Of a stretch of 64,000 bases of DNA, positions 37,061 through 48,805 are shown piece after piece. Position 1 is the stretch's first letter. Each line of letters begins with the position of its first letter. The notes under the pieces are model-generated. The model was not told the DNA's origin. It did no database searches and saw only the letters and a program-made list of their open reading frames with translations. The position numbers and the translations under genes were made by a program. Source of the stretch: Chamaecrista fasciculata (taxonomy: Eukaryota > Streptophyta > Magnoliopsida > Fabales > Fabaceae); contig QANZ01047738.1 in the NCBI GenBank assembly GCA_003254925.1, forward strand, positions 47,521 through 111,520. Direction: 5' to 3'.

Positions 37061-37197
37061 NAAAAATTATGAATATTTAATTATTTATATATATAAATAT
37101 ATGCCGTGTCGTGTCGCATAATTTTGAGAGTTTGACCTGTCGTTGTGTCCATGTCCGTATCGTGTTCCGTGTCCGTGTCAGTGTCCATGCTTCATAG
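37061..37197. mobile_element. hAT-type MITE family B (half copy)
   Basis: Matches the right half of 55218-55563 (atatatgccgtgtcgtgtcg ... gtgtccatgcttcatag). It begins exactly at the single N at 37061, and the left half is absent. Confidence 0.8.
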
Positions 37198-37293
37198 GTT
37201 GTATGTAATTCATGAACTAAGATATTATTTTATTTTTGTCTAGCAAAGAAAAAGTCTTTATATTTTTTTTACTAAATTGTCACTATTTTTTTT

Positions 37294-37607
37294 AAGTCTC
37301 ACATTGCTTGGTTAAAGGGCCTTATAACTTTATATATATAATAGACAATTTTCTCCCTTTGAGAGCTCTTTTGAAGTAGTTAGACTTTTCTACATGGTAT
37401 CAGAGCCAGGTTTGGACATGTGGGACGGATGAGCCTTACTGTGAGTGCACTATGAATAACCCGTTTGCTTCACGCTCCTAGTGTCGGATGTGAAGAGGGC
37501 GTGTGAAGTCCCACATTGCTTAGTTAAAGGACATTCTAAATCTTTATATATAATGAGACAATCCTCTCCCATTAAGAGCTTTTTGGAGTGAGTTAAGCTT
37601 TTTTACA
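37294..37607 (+). mobile_element. TRIM retrotransposon (terminal-repeat retrotransposon in miniature)
   Basis: Two direct repeats of about 101-104 bp (37294-37394 and 37504-37607) share 'cacattgcttggttaaagg' versus 'cacattgcttagttaaagg' and end in taca. Directly after the first repeat is tggtatcagagc (37395-37406), the classic primer-binding site complementary to initiator-Met tRNA. A purine-rich stretch (gaagagggcg) precedes the second repeat. The interior of about 110 bp codes for nothing, as expected for a TRIM. Confidence 0.87.
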
Positions 37608-38233
37608 TTTTTCCTTTCCTTCATTTCAATCATCAACTAATCATCATTATAATTTTTTAATTTTTTTCTCGTATCAAATATCTCATTTTAATTGTTATTT
37701 TTTCATTGATTTTTTAATTTTGACTCACAAATTTTATATATTATTTTTTAAAATTTGATCATTAATTAAAAATATGAACTACACATTTAATCGTTCAAAT
37801 TAAATTGCCAAAATAATTATTTAGTAATTTAGTTAAAAAAAAGTATTTTTAAACCTTTCAGTTTAAAATTACTTTAAAAGAATTCCATTAAAAATGTTTA
37901 AGACTATCAGAATCACCCAATAAACACTCGATAATATGGAAATGAATCTCTGTTATAAATAAATTTATTCACATGCGATCCAAATTAATATACGGAATAT
38001 CATCTCATGCCCAAGTCATAATTGATCACTATGGGCTTTGCGTGCCCTAACGGGCACGCAAATATTAGGGATGAAAATAAAATTGATAGTAAATATTATG
38101 GACCCAAGTGAGGTTTTGGCCTAAAAAAATATATTCTCACATTATAGAGAAAGAAGGACGACCAGAAAGGGGTGGAGCCATATAATATAAGATATACAAA
38201 TTAATTTACTTTTATAATTAATTGATTTTTATA

Positions 38234-38608
38234 GAGAAAAGTAGTCATTTCGTCCCCAAACTTTACACATGCTATCAATTTCGCCTCGAATTCTTTTTTG
38301 GGGTCAATTTCTTTTATAATCTTTCACATTTTGGTCAATTTATCTTTTGCTTTTGCTTTAGTCAAATATTAATGACAGAATCTATGTGGCTAACGATATA
38401 TAATATAAAATTGATAGAAAAAGAAACTCAAATTTTAACTCAGATCGAAAAACAGGATACAGTCTGTCGTTAATTTATTAAAAGAAGTTAGTCAAAGGAT
38501 AAAATTGACGACAATGTGAATGATTAGAGACGAAATTAACGACGAAAAAGATCAGAGACAAAATTAACAATTGGTATAAAATTTGATGAAGGAATTAGTA
38601 CTTTCTCC
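38234..38608. mobile_element. Foldback element, family C (copy 3)
   Basis: The left end gagaaaagtagtcatttcgt mirrors the right end aattagtactttctcc. It shares the interior 'agtctgtcgttaatttatta' with copy 2 in inverse orientation. It lies about 690 bases upstream of the TOM1-like leader exon. Confidence 0.68.
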
Positions 38609-39215
38609 TAACTTTTATATAAAGAATCTAACCACCCTATTTTCTTTGTTTTATAGAGAAAAAAAAATCTTTGGAGTTTGCTAAAAAAGGTTTGAATTTG
38701 ATTTGAAGATAAAGGGTGAATGATGTGCGTGATCAAATAGAAATGAAGGGTCATCTTAACAAATAGCTAGCTAGCGGTTTGTGCTTGCAAAATAAGCTTT
38801 TTTAGCTTTGAGAAGTAAGAAAGCCAGTAGGGACAGCACACCAACATTCATCACTCATCACTCATCACTCATCGCTGATCTCAAAATCATAGCTTATAGC
38901 TCATATATCCATGGCGGTGCGTCGTCTTCTTCTGTTCTTCTAGCAACGAAACTGCAACTTCCAACCTCAGATTCTTCTCCAACCAACTTTCCGATTCCGA
39001 TATTATTATATTTCATCGAAGTCATAATACAATTTCTCTTTCTCTCTTTATTCATCTCTGCATCTGTGACCCCAGATTACAATTTGTAGCTAACATTAAA
39101 ATACTAGTTCCCCAATTAAGGAATCCATGTTCAAAAAAGCATAAAGCCCAGAAAAAGAAAAAGCACCCTCTCAAAGGCAAACCCAAAAGAAAAAGGAAAT
39201 AGGATACAGCAATAT

Positions 39216-39218
<3 letters not shown>

Positions 39219-39256
<38 letters not shown>
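39219..39256. repeat. (GA)n microsatellite in the TOM1-like leader
   Basis: About 19 GA units just upstream of the putative leader exon. GA/CT tracts near transcription starts are common in plants. This one is likely length-variable between individuals. Confidence 0.85.
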
Positions 39257-39258
<2 letters not shown>

Positions 39259-39294
39259 GTTGGGGTTCAGTAGCATTTGATCCTTTATTAAGAT

Positions 39295-39373
39295 ATGCTG
39301 CAGCTCTTTAGGGTTTACCAGTGCATCTTCGGCTTCTTTCTCTTGGTCTCTGTTGTTTTATCCGTCTTTACAG
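39295..39373 (+). other. Putative 5' leader exon with hydrophobic uORF (TOM1-like gene)
   Basis: ATG at 39295 opens a frame reading MLQLFRVYQC, then a run of 15 hydrophobic or small residues, up to a consensus donor (ttacag|gtaatt). Spliced to the acceptor at 40230 (tactgtttag|atcac), the frame continues DHLEKNGG and stops at 40254-40256. That is 34 codons, overlapping the main ATG (40246) in another frame. A telo-box (aaaccctaaa on the minus strand) lies at about 39307-39316. Exon use is inferred from splice sites only. Confidence 0.5.
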
Positions 39374-40245
39374 GTAATTCTTCGTCTTCGTCTTCCTTTT
39401 TTTTTTTTTTTTTTTTTTTCNTTTTTTTTTTTTTATTGATTCCTCTTCGGCCATAAATCAAATTCCCCTGTGATGATTGGATAAGTAATTTGTGTTTATT
39501 TTTTATTTCCCTGAAATCGCGTATCTAGTTGGGATTGTTCAATCTTGATGTGTCTTAAGTTAGATCTGAGATCAATGACTCTTTTTCCTTCCAATCTCAA
39601 AGCATAGCTCTGTTTACTATCTTCATCGGCCTCACCAGGATGCTAAAATGTTTATCCTTGCTTACTAAGGAAGAAAGTATGGGACAAGTGCAAAACAACT
39701 CTTACTTCATATTACAACTTTTCTTTCAAGCTATATCTCTGCATTGGCATTTTAATTTGAATGAAGTGCTGAATAATCTGGCCTTGAAATTTGCTAGTTG
39801 CAGGGTAGTTCGTGACGCTTGAGTGTTTCATACTTTGATTGCTGATGCTGCATGCTGGCATTTAATTTAGCATTACCATTGTGCCACAAAATGTAAGTTT
39901 AACTTCTATCCGAGTCAATTTACTTGTTCTATGACGGAAGATAGTGGATCAATTACCTTCAACTTAGCAAGAGAATGATATATAGTCATTTACTGTCTAA
40001 TGTGTTATGAAGCCCTTATTTCACTTCCTACTTAACACAATTACTAAATATTGATTCGAATGAGCTAAGAACTAGTCTGTAATGTTAGATTTCTAATGGA
40101 AGGGGAAAAAAATATCTGTTTCAAGGTTGGTCTTGGATGTTTTGTTGTCAGCCTCCTTGTTGATTCCTACTTGTTGGTTTCGTCTTCTAAAATATCTTGT
40201 TTTTTTTTTCCTTTTATTACTACTGTTTAGATCACTTGGAGAAAA

Positions 40246-43200
40246 ATGGCGGCTGAACTTGTCAACGCTGCAACAAGTGAGAAACTTGCTGAAACTGATT
40301 GGGCCAAAAATATTGAAATATGTGAATTAGTTGGTCATGATCACAGGTACTCACAATGTTTCCATTTTGTTGTTTCTTTCTGATTGTTGAATGTCTTAGA
40401 ACAATGTCACTAAGAGAAATGAATAGCTGATATTCACAAATGAACTTATTGTCAGTTTTATCACATAAACCAGATGACATACGTTGTTTAAAAATAACTT
40501 CTTCCTGCCAGATTTTATCTTCGATTCTTCAGATTGTATATTTTAATAATTGGAAGAAGATCGTCATGAATGATTGTCATACATATTATGCCCTGATTAA
40601 TTTCAGGGTTGTGTGATCCGATTCTTTGTTATCTTAACTACATTTATTGTAATCCTCACTTTTGATTGTTTCTTGTAGCAACATTAGAAGCCTCCAGTTA
40701 GTTGATAAATAACTGACATCTGGTTCCTAACAGTAATATATAATTCTAGTTATGTTCATCAAAATTTTTGTTTATCACCTCACCTTGCTTTGTGCCTGAT
40801 CCTGGCTTGTGTTTCTTAAGATTATGAACAAACATCAGTTCTCATTATTGTACCAGAATAATCCAAGCAGTTTCACTTTTGCTAACAGTCATGTTTTGTG
40901 AATATGAAGGCAAGCTAAAGATGTTGTTAAAGCTATCAAAAAGAAACTGAGTAGCAAAAACCCCAATACTCAACTTTATGCAGTCATGGTGAGTATTGAG
41001 ACTTATGATTTGGTTCCATGGAAAATTTCTCACAAAGTTTTCAAATATTTCACCTATTCATAACATGCATGAAAAAAAGAATTTGATGCCACTTAATTCT
41101 AGCTATAAATGAAACTGAGAAACTTGGCTATGTGACCTTTCCCTACTAAGTTTTTTTTTCGTTGATTTTCTAGCTGTTGGAAGTGTTGATGAACAATATT
41201 GGAGAAATTATCCATAAGCAGGTGATAGATACAGGAATTATTCCTATTCTTGTGAAAATTGTAAAGAAAAAGGTGTGGATTTTTCTGTACCCTGGCTATT
41301 GTTCTTCTATTATTCTATTTTTTTAATTAACCTCAATCACTATCTTTTTTCCTTATTTGCAGTCAGATTTGCCTGTAAGAGAGCGGATATTCCTTTTGCT
41401 AGATGCCACACAAACATCTCTGGGTGGTGCTTCTGGAAAGTTTCCCCAGTATTATAATGCCTATTATGATTTGGTGGTAGGTACAGATATATGAAGCAAT
41501 TTTCTAGGATTCTTATTGGTTGATCTAGGTTCTAGAATAATTGGATTAACAGGTGGTGAGCTGGGCTGCTGTCTTGGCATAGTAAGATAAGTGAGATTCT
41601 CCTAACTATATGTTGTTGAAAATTTAGATCATAATATATGGTTTTTGGTTTACCTAGATGAAATCATAGGTACTTGGTAGGTGAAGCTGAGATAGTACAC
41701 AGTACACATCAATCAATTAAGTTAAAAATGGTCTCTCTTAGCATGTTCTGTGTTACAGTAGATGGTAATGTGGATCAGGCCATATCATAGCCTTTGTATG
41801 ATTTTGCTTATTGGTAAGAATATCACAATACTATAGGCTGCAGACATTGGTTCGCTCGTCCTAAATCTTTGGGCGGTCTGCAAATATGCTGGATGTCAGA
41901 CATTTAGAACTCTTACATATGCTAATATAAGTTTTCTTCCTAATAGTTAGTTGTTGGCCCAAATAATAGACATCCTTCACCTTCCATTCCTGTTATGATC
42001 CAAGTGATGTGATTGTATGGAAGCAATTTTTTATTTTCAGTATATTAGTTTGCTATACCTATCAATTGCTAGAAACTGTTTATACGTTTTGCAGAGTGCT
42101 GGTGTGCAGTTTCCTCAGAGTGCTCATGTGGTCCAAGCAAATCATCCCAGTTCACAACCCATAAATACTAACAATGTTCCAAATGGGGAGGCATCCCCTA
42201 GAGTTGAAAGGATTGCTCAGCAAGCAGAGTCACAGGCTGTTCCTGAATCTAGGTAACCATTGCTTTTCATTTTCTGTATGTTTTTAACTGATAGTGGACC
42301 AATTCTTTAGGAGCCATGTTGAATGTCCATCTCATTTTACTTTCACACCATAGTCAAGTTGCATATGGTTAAGAAACACAGAAGCAGCACCTAAATGAAA
42401 GTATTATTATAGTTAACCAAATATACTAGTTTTAGCTCAAATGAAGAACCAAAAGATATGAAGATGAAGAGCTATAAAATTTCATTTTCTTTCTGGTGAT
42501 AAATTCTAATCAGAAATGATTCTGGTGGAGAAATAACCTAAAAAATGTGTCCTTATCATCAATTTTTTTTCCATCTACCGAAGAAAATATCTAATTATGT
42601 GCATTTTTTTTTTTGCAGCATTATTCAAAAGGCTAGCAATGCATTAGAAGTATTGAAAGAAGTCCTCGATGCTGTTGATGCTCAACATCCTGAGGTATAT
42701 AGAATCTACTATTTTAGTCTTGAAGATTTTAGTGTTTTTTTCCTTTAAAAAAGAAAACAGGACATCTTCAATTTTCCTGACCAACTACAAATGTTGAGAC
42801 ATCTAGCTTTTCCAGAAGGAATTTGTACACTTATTTTCTTTTTCCCATGAATAAATCATTTCTCCATCTGCTGAAAACCTGAAACTATTTCATGTCACTT
42901 CTAGGGTGCAAGGGATGAATTCACCCTTGACCTTGTGGAACAATGTTCATTTCAGAAGCAAAGGGTAATGCATCTTGTGATGGCATCTCGGTAAGGCTTC
43001 TTTAAAATTTTCTCTCTATATTTCTTCTCTCTGGATTTAGAATGGTTCGGAGGATAGATGGTAATGCCTTTTGCTTGTGATCCGTTTGCAACTTCTGTAG
43101 AGATGAGAGAATAGTTTCTCGAGCCATTGAATTAAATGAGCAGCTCCAGAAGGTTCTTTCTAGACATGATGACCTTCTTTCAGGCAGAACTACTACAGCT

Positions 43201-43726
43201 GCTAATCATTTTGACCATGAAGAAGCAGGGGAGGAAGAGGAAGCTGAACAGTTATTCCGAAGGTACCTTGCCCATTCTTTAAACTGGCCTTTGTGTTTTG
43301 CTTTTAAACACTAGATTTTGAATATTTCTTCTTCACCTCTATATGATGACACACGGAAGATTGCGCAAAGGAAAGGCTTGTGCAAGGCCTGATGATGAAA
43401 AGACTGCATCTGAGTTACCTCCTTTGGGTTTGCTTGGAGAAAGAATGAACCGTCCACTGATTAGGCCTCTCTCTTTGGAGCCATCTCGAGAAGGCCATAC
43501 TCGTTCTCCGCCTTCTGTAAGTCCACCACCAAATGCTAATCATGTTCTTAGGGAGCCTTCTCGTGTTGCAATTCCTCCTCCACCTGCTAAGCACGTTGAA
43601 AGGGAAAGATTTTTTCAGGAAAACAAGATGGATGGTTCTACTTTGGCTGGCCATATGAGGGGCCTCTCCTTACATAGTCGCAACGGCAGCAGCTCCCACA
43701 GTGGAAGCTTTGATTCCAGTGATTAA
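40246..43726 (+). CDS. TOL: TOM1-like protein, VHS + GAT domains (TOL3/TOL4 type)
   Basis: Exons: 40246-40346, 40910-40988, 41174-41272, 41363-41476, 42095-42252, 42619-42694, 42905-42990, 43101-43262, 43360-43726. All are GT-AG; 413 residues. The VHS domain (about 8-135) reads [60 protein letters not shown]. The GAT domain (about 185-275) has [34 protein letters not shown] and [17 protein letters not shown]. The tail includes [16 protein letters not shown] and a proline/serine-rich end ([15 protein letters not shown]). TOL proteins bind ubiquitinated membrane cargo at an early, ESCRT-0-like step before multivesicular bodies. The wording matches Arabidopsis TOL3/TOL4 and not the shorter TOL1, TOL2 or TOL5. 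The start is set by MAAELVN conservation. Confidence 0.95.
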
Positions 43727-44872
43727 TGGGCCTGCTTTGCCGTTTATTCTTCCTTTACTATCTTTCAAATATGGGGTTAGAAGTATTAATTGTGAGAAGC
43801 TGATGATTTCTGTTTTAGTCTCAGTCAGTCGGCTTTGTGACAGGAAAAAACTAAATAAAGGGTAAGAAAACTGCTTCTTGCGTTCATGAAAACATCAAAT
43901 ATGGAATGGCATTTTCTGTGTTAGTCATGCAAGTTTGTACTTTTCTGGTGCAGTGTGCTGGTTTTTTTTTTTCGTTCATAATTTGTAGGAAACTACATAT
44001 TTTCTTTTTTCTTACTGTAAACTCCGCTGAAATTTTTGAGATACAATGTTGGTTGTAATTATTTTTAGTGTTGGAGAATATTACATAATGTCTTCTCAGA
44101 GTGCATCATCTAACTCTGACAATATCTTTGATAATATAGCTTTACAATAAAAAATTAAAGGAAGTAAAGTATCAACCAAGTGTCCAAGTAAAAGAATTAT
44201 TTGGTTAATTTTTTCTTTAAGAAAATAAATTGTTTATTAGTAGAAAGTAGAAGAAACATAAAACTAGAGTTTGTTTAGAACAGGAAAATTGAAATTTAGT
44301 TTTAGAAACAGAGTTTTTTTTTATACCATAAAAGTAAAACAATAATACTCTTATCTAAACTGACTTGTTTCATGACTTTTTTTTGACAAAAATTGTCCAA
44401 CAAAACATGCTTTTTAAATATTGATAAAAAGTAAATGAAGTTGAACAAGATTTTATGGATAAAGCGTGATCTTCTATTAAACAAGCTAAAAAAAGTTCTA
44501 TATAACTTAGAGATCCAATCAGTTTAATACCAGTTTCTGCATGTAATGTTATTCAAAGAATGCCAGTCAACAAAACAGAAGACATCAAGACAACATTTGA
44601 TATGATCATTGGCTATCAGATACAAAAAGAACCGGATAAATCTAGAACAAAAGAAGACAATTTCTGTTCTCATACATGGAATCCATTGTGCAGCAAGTAG
44701 AAAAATTACATGAACAAGGCCACAATAATAATGCTACCCTATCTCCCGTTTATACTTTATATTATAGTAGTCTTTATTAATTATGATACACATAAATAGG
44801 CAGACTTCTAGCATACAAATTTAATTAAATACTTTTTTTTAGCAAAGTACATATCAGTAGTATCATAACTGC
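43727..44872. other. Intergenic region between the convergent TOM1-like and SnRK2 genes
   Basis: Contains the two 3'UTRs; the ends cannot be placed exactly. A possible polyadenylation signal, aataaag, lies at about 43854 for the TOM1-like gene. The small open frame at 44302-44484 has no family resemblance. Confidence 0.45.
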
Positions 44873-46791
44873 TTAACTGACTTGAAATTCTCCACTTGCA
44901 TGAACCTCCTTCACCCTCTTGTCATATTCATCTTCCTCGTCTTCGTCTTTGTCTTCCTCTTCCTCCTCCTCCGCCGCCTCTTCGTCGTCCTCTGCTTCTT
45001 CCTCTCCTTCGTCATCCCAGCCATAACCTTTGACAGGCCTGCATATCGGAGGTGAGGTTCTCGCCTCTCCAACGATTTTCATGATCTCCTCCACACTTTG
45101 AACCGAAAAGCTTGGGTTGTCTCTCTGGTAATAGATTGCCTGAGCAGATTCAGTTAGCTCCCTTGGAAGATTCTTTAAAAACCATGGGTGATTCTTAATT
45201 TCCTTGATGGTAATTCTCTGAAAAACCAACAAAGAAAGTGGTCATTAAGTTAACTCCACTTAAAAACAGCTCCAAAAATTGTTAATTTTAAAGCAAATTA
45301 ATGATTTGGTTCCTGAAAGATACAATTACAATCAATTTAGTCCTTTTGTTAAAGATATTAATCAAAATTTAATTACAAATATGATTTAGTTTTAAATTTT
45401 ATTAAAATTCTAATAAATTATTTATGTTAAAAAATTATTTTTGTTGTAAAATTTGAATTAATGTTTATGAAAAAGACTAAATTAATTGTAATTGCATCTT
45501 TCAGGACCAAATCATTCATTTACTCCTAATTTTAATATGAAACTGATCTTTTTGTTCAAAAGCATCTTGGTTGGGCAGAAACCACAATAAAATTTGACTT
45601 TTTCATTGCTCCAGCATCCACTAATTTTTTCACAATGTCCTGAAGCTTTAAAGTAATCCTCAGCAAGGGAAGAATGGAATTTTCAGTGAAACGTGAAATT
45701 AAAGGAATGAAAACCAAAATCATTTTCATAGAAAAAATACAGTAAGACTGTAAAGGTGGAGGCAATGTAAACCAGCCATATCAAGTCACTCCCAATCTAC
45801 AAAAGTGACCAGGATGTGTAGAATATAAATCTAGCTATATATATATATATATATTGAGTTAATAGCAATTTCTAGTCACGTTAAACAACATAGAATATAG
45901 TAACATACCCTTAATGGGCTAGCCACAAATATGCGAGAGAGGAGGTGTCTGCAATCTTGAGATATGTGAACATAATCTGGGATTTTGTACTGAACAGCCA
46001 TGATGCGCTAAAGAAGAGGACATGAAAAAAAGGGATAAGAATGATGATGACAAACTAATAATATGTAAGAAACAACGTGAAATGAAACAATGAAAAAGGC
46101 CAACAGATAGACAACCTGAATTGTTTTTCTGAAATTCCTAGGGTCATCTTGGTCCTCGAAGGGATAAGCTCCAACCAGCATGACATAGAGAGTCACCCCA
46201 CATGACCACACATCAGCTAACTAAGGCATTGTAAGAAGAAAAAAATCATAACATGCAGCAGGTGAAGGTATAGCGAGGACTAAATAGATTGTAATTACAT
46301 CTTTTGGGACTAAATTGAGAAATCTATCATCTTTTAGGAACAAATCATTTATTTACTTTAATATTTATAAATGAAACAGACACTATCAAATCTGAAAATG
46401 ATTAGCAGATAGAGTGCATATAATATTACCTTTGAAAAAAAATTATGAAAGATTTTTTGTACCTTTGCTATCAGGCTCACCAATTATAAGATAACGCATA
46501 AGCTTCAAAAATAAATTTCTATATTATCTCTTTCCCTTGATCGGTCATACAAAATATTTTTGAGACATGCTTTATTTTAATGGTGAACTTGATAGCACAT
46601 ATATAAAAATTATACATAAATCTAATCCATTACCTTTCCATCATATTCTCGCCTAGAAAGAACCTCTGGTGCTATATAAGCTGGAGTTCCAACAGTGGAT
46701 TTCGGTCTTGAATGCAGCAAAGAAGACTATACCACAGATAAAAGGCACTCAAACAACCACAAATATAATGAAAACACCAACGTTAAAATGA

Positions 46792-46822
<31 letters not shown>

Positions 46823-46891
46823 ATAACATTTAGATTTGATGATATTGATCCCAATACCTTGGAATAACCAAAGTCACAAATTTTCAAGCGA

Positions 46892-46923
<32 letters not shown>

Positions 46924-48216
46924 AAGCTTCAAATCTCTATGACATATTTGCTGAAAAACAAGAGTAAAACTTCAAGTTCTCATTTTGTGCATTTTATAGA
47001 ACTACAGAGAATGAATTGTGTCATGGTTTTTTGTAACAGTAGTGAAAATTATAATACCATAGCATGACAGAAGCTGACACCAGAGATCAACTGCTGAAAG
47101 AAATATCTTGCCTGAATAATCAAAGCAACAAAAATGAGATCATGAAAACAATGGTGAAAATTAACAAAAGGAAGATATTCTCAAAGAGAATGTGAATTTA
47201 TCAACCTCATCTTCACTAAATCTGCCTGCATTGCATATCCTCTCGAATAGCTCCCCTCCCGCTGCATACTCCATAATAATTGCTAAATGTGTGGTCGTCA
47301 AAACGACCTGAAAAATCAAAATCCAATTGAAATAAGTGTACCCAAAGAAAGAAAATCAGTATTTGTATTGTACAGAATGAAGGAGATTGAACCAACAAGT
47401 AAAAAAAAACTAGGGTGCTTGCCTCCTTGAATCGGATTATATTTGGGTGCCGAAGTGATCTGTGGTTTATAATCTCTCTGGCCACGTTCTCATCAATCTG
47501 GGATCCAAAAAGAACTGATTTGGAATCGCATATATATATTTCAGAAATGAACCACATTTGTTTTGGGCTGTAATCACTAACACCTCTATCTGGGAACCAC
47601 TGGATTGCTAAAATTAGGACTTTTTTTTTTTTTTTTGTATTAACCATGAGTATCTCCGCCTATCCATTATAATGGTGTAAATGGAGATTAATCTCATTCG
47701 AGTCGAGTAAGACCACAAAAGCAGGAGAGTTATCCCATCAAATATTTTTATACAGCTATATTCCCAAGTTTCAATCTCAACACCATTAGTTAAATCATTA
47801 AATGTATCAGCCCTCAACCAATTGATTCATGTAGGATTTGTTAATTTGATAAGATGAATTTCCTTTTCCATGAAACAGGATTGTAGGAAGCAAATGATTG
47901 TTTGCTTCCTTTTTGGGGTGATTTTTCACAGAATTAAAACTTCTACATCAGTGGATCCCAATAAAAGCCAGAATGTCCATACATATGCAAAAACATAACA
48001 TAACTGCTTAAATCTGACACTTACCAGAATTCGTTACAACTTTACTATAATCTATATGGTAAAAAATCTAACAGAAAAAGAAAGATATATACCAACCTTG
48101 CGTCCACGCTCGATGTATTTCACAGCAACGAGTTCTTTGGTCTCCTTGTTCCTCATAAGCCTAGCGACACCAAAATTCCCAGCACCCAAATCCTTAACCT
48201 CCTCGTACTTATCCAT
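44873..48216 (-). CDS. SnRK2: SnRK2 protein kinase, subclass I (SnRK2.4/2.10 type)
   Basis: Exons, 5' to 3': 48097-48216, 47423-47497, 47206-47307, 47058-47111, 46858-46950, 46634-46726, 46116-46220, 45909-46007, 44873-45217. 361 residues. It is an osmotic/salt-stress-activated Ser/Thr kinase. Visible motifs: Gly loop LGAGNFGVA (10-18), Lys33 in [15 protein letters not shown] (121-128; Asp123), DFGYSK (Asp143), activation loop [20 protein letters not shown] with Ser158/Thr159, [14 protein letters not shown]. The C-terminus has the SnRK2 helix (SVEEIMKIV) and a long Glu-rich acidic tail ending [18 protein letters not shown], typical of subclass I (ABA-independent). The second intron uses a GC donor (AAGGAG|GCAAGC). 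The first in-frame ATG is MDKYEEV; upstream in-frame sequence has no ATG. A three-codon uORF (ATG GCG TTG TGA, 48303-48314) precedes it. Confidence 0.95.
45840..45855. repeat. (TA)n microsatellite in a SnRK2 intron
   Basis: Short TA run in the intron between exons 44873-45217 and 45909-46007. A longer TA run lies at about 46792-46817 in another intron of the same gene. Confidence 0.7.
47621..47825 (-). mobile_element. SINE in SnRK2 intron 1
   Basis: On the minus strand a tRNA-like head (tggttgagggctgatac, then ggtgttgagattgaaacttg as B-box) leads to gagattaatctccatttaca and an A tail (T run at 47621-47636). It lies inside the intron between exons 48097-48216 and 47423-47497. Confidence 0.65.
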
Positions 48217-48780
48217 AGTACCCTCCAAAATCTCTTGTTGTGAGATTTCGTCAAAATCTCTTATAGGCTTCGTTTGGATCGGCGAGCGAGACCCTTTTGA
48301 AATCACAACGCCATTTTAAGCCTTGAATGCGAAAGGAGGTTGCTTTCGTGGAAGGGGTTCGTTGGGTTAAATCGACAACAGCATTTGAAAAGCTGGAATT
48401 TCGAAAAGTGAAATAGGAATTTACGATGATGGAACTGTGGAGTAATAAGGAAAGGGAATAATAATTATATAATGACAATAACAAAAAGGACGTGTGAGAA
48501 GAATTGATAAAGGGAAATTAGGAGAATGAGAATGGGAATGCATGAATGAATGAATGATGAAAAATTCAGTGTGTGCCTGAGAGTGGCTTGTAATGTTTGT
48601 ATGATTGGTTATTGCGTGTCTGTCAAATTTTGTTTTTGTGAAAAATGGAATTTTTGAGTTAATTGGGATTTGGATCTCTAAAAACGCCGTAGCAGTAGGG
48701 GACGGGGACACAACATTGACTTCGTGATTCCCCTTTTGACAAGCTATATCCTTCGCTTTTTAACTCCCTTCTTCTTTTCT
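48217..48780 (-). promoter_or_regulatory. SnRK2 5' leader and proximal promoter
   Basis: Moderately AT-rich DNA upstream of the kinase start. It contains the short uORF at 48303-48314 in strong context (AAAATGG). No TATA box could be assigned. The open frames here are not protein-coding. Confidence 0.4.
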
Positions 48781-48805
48781 TTTTTTCCTTATTCAAAATG
48801 GATAT

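Noticed and set aside
48217..48306. Possible 30-residue N-terminal extension of the SnRK2 kinase
   Set aside because: The frame is open but has no ATG upstream of MDKYEEV; the family starts at that Met.
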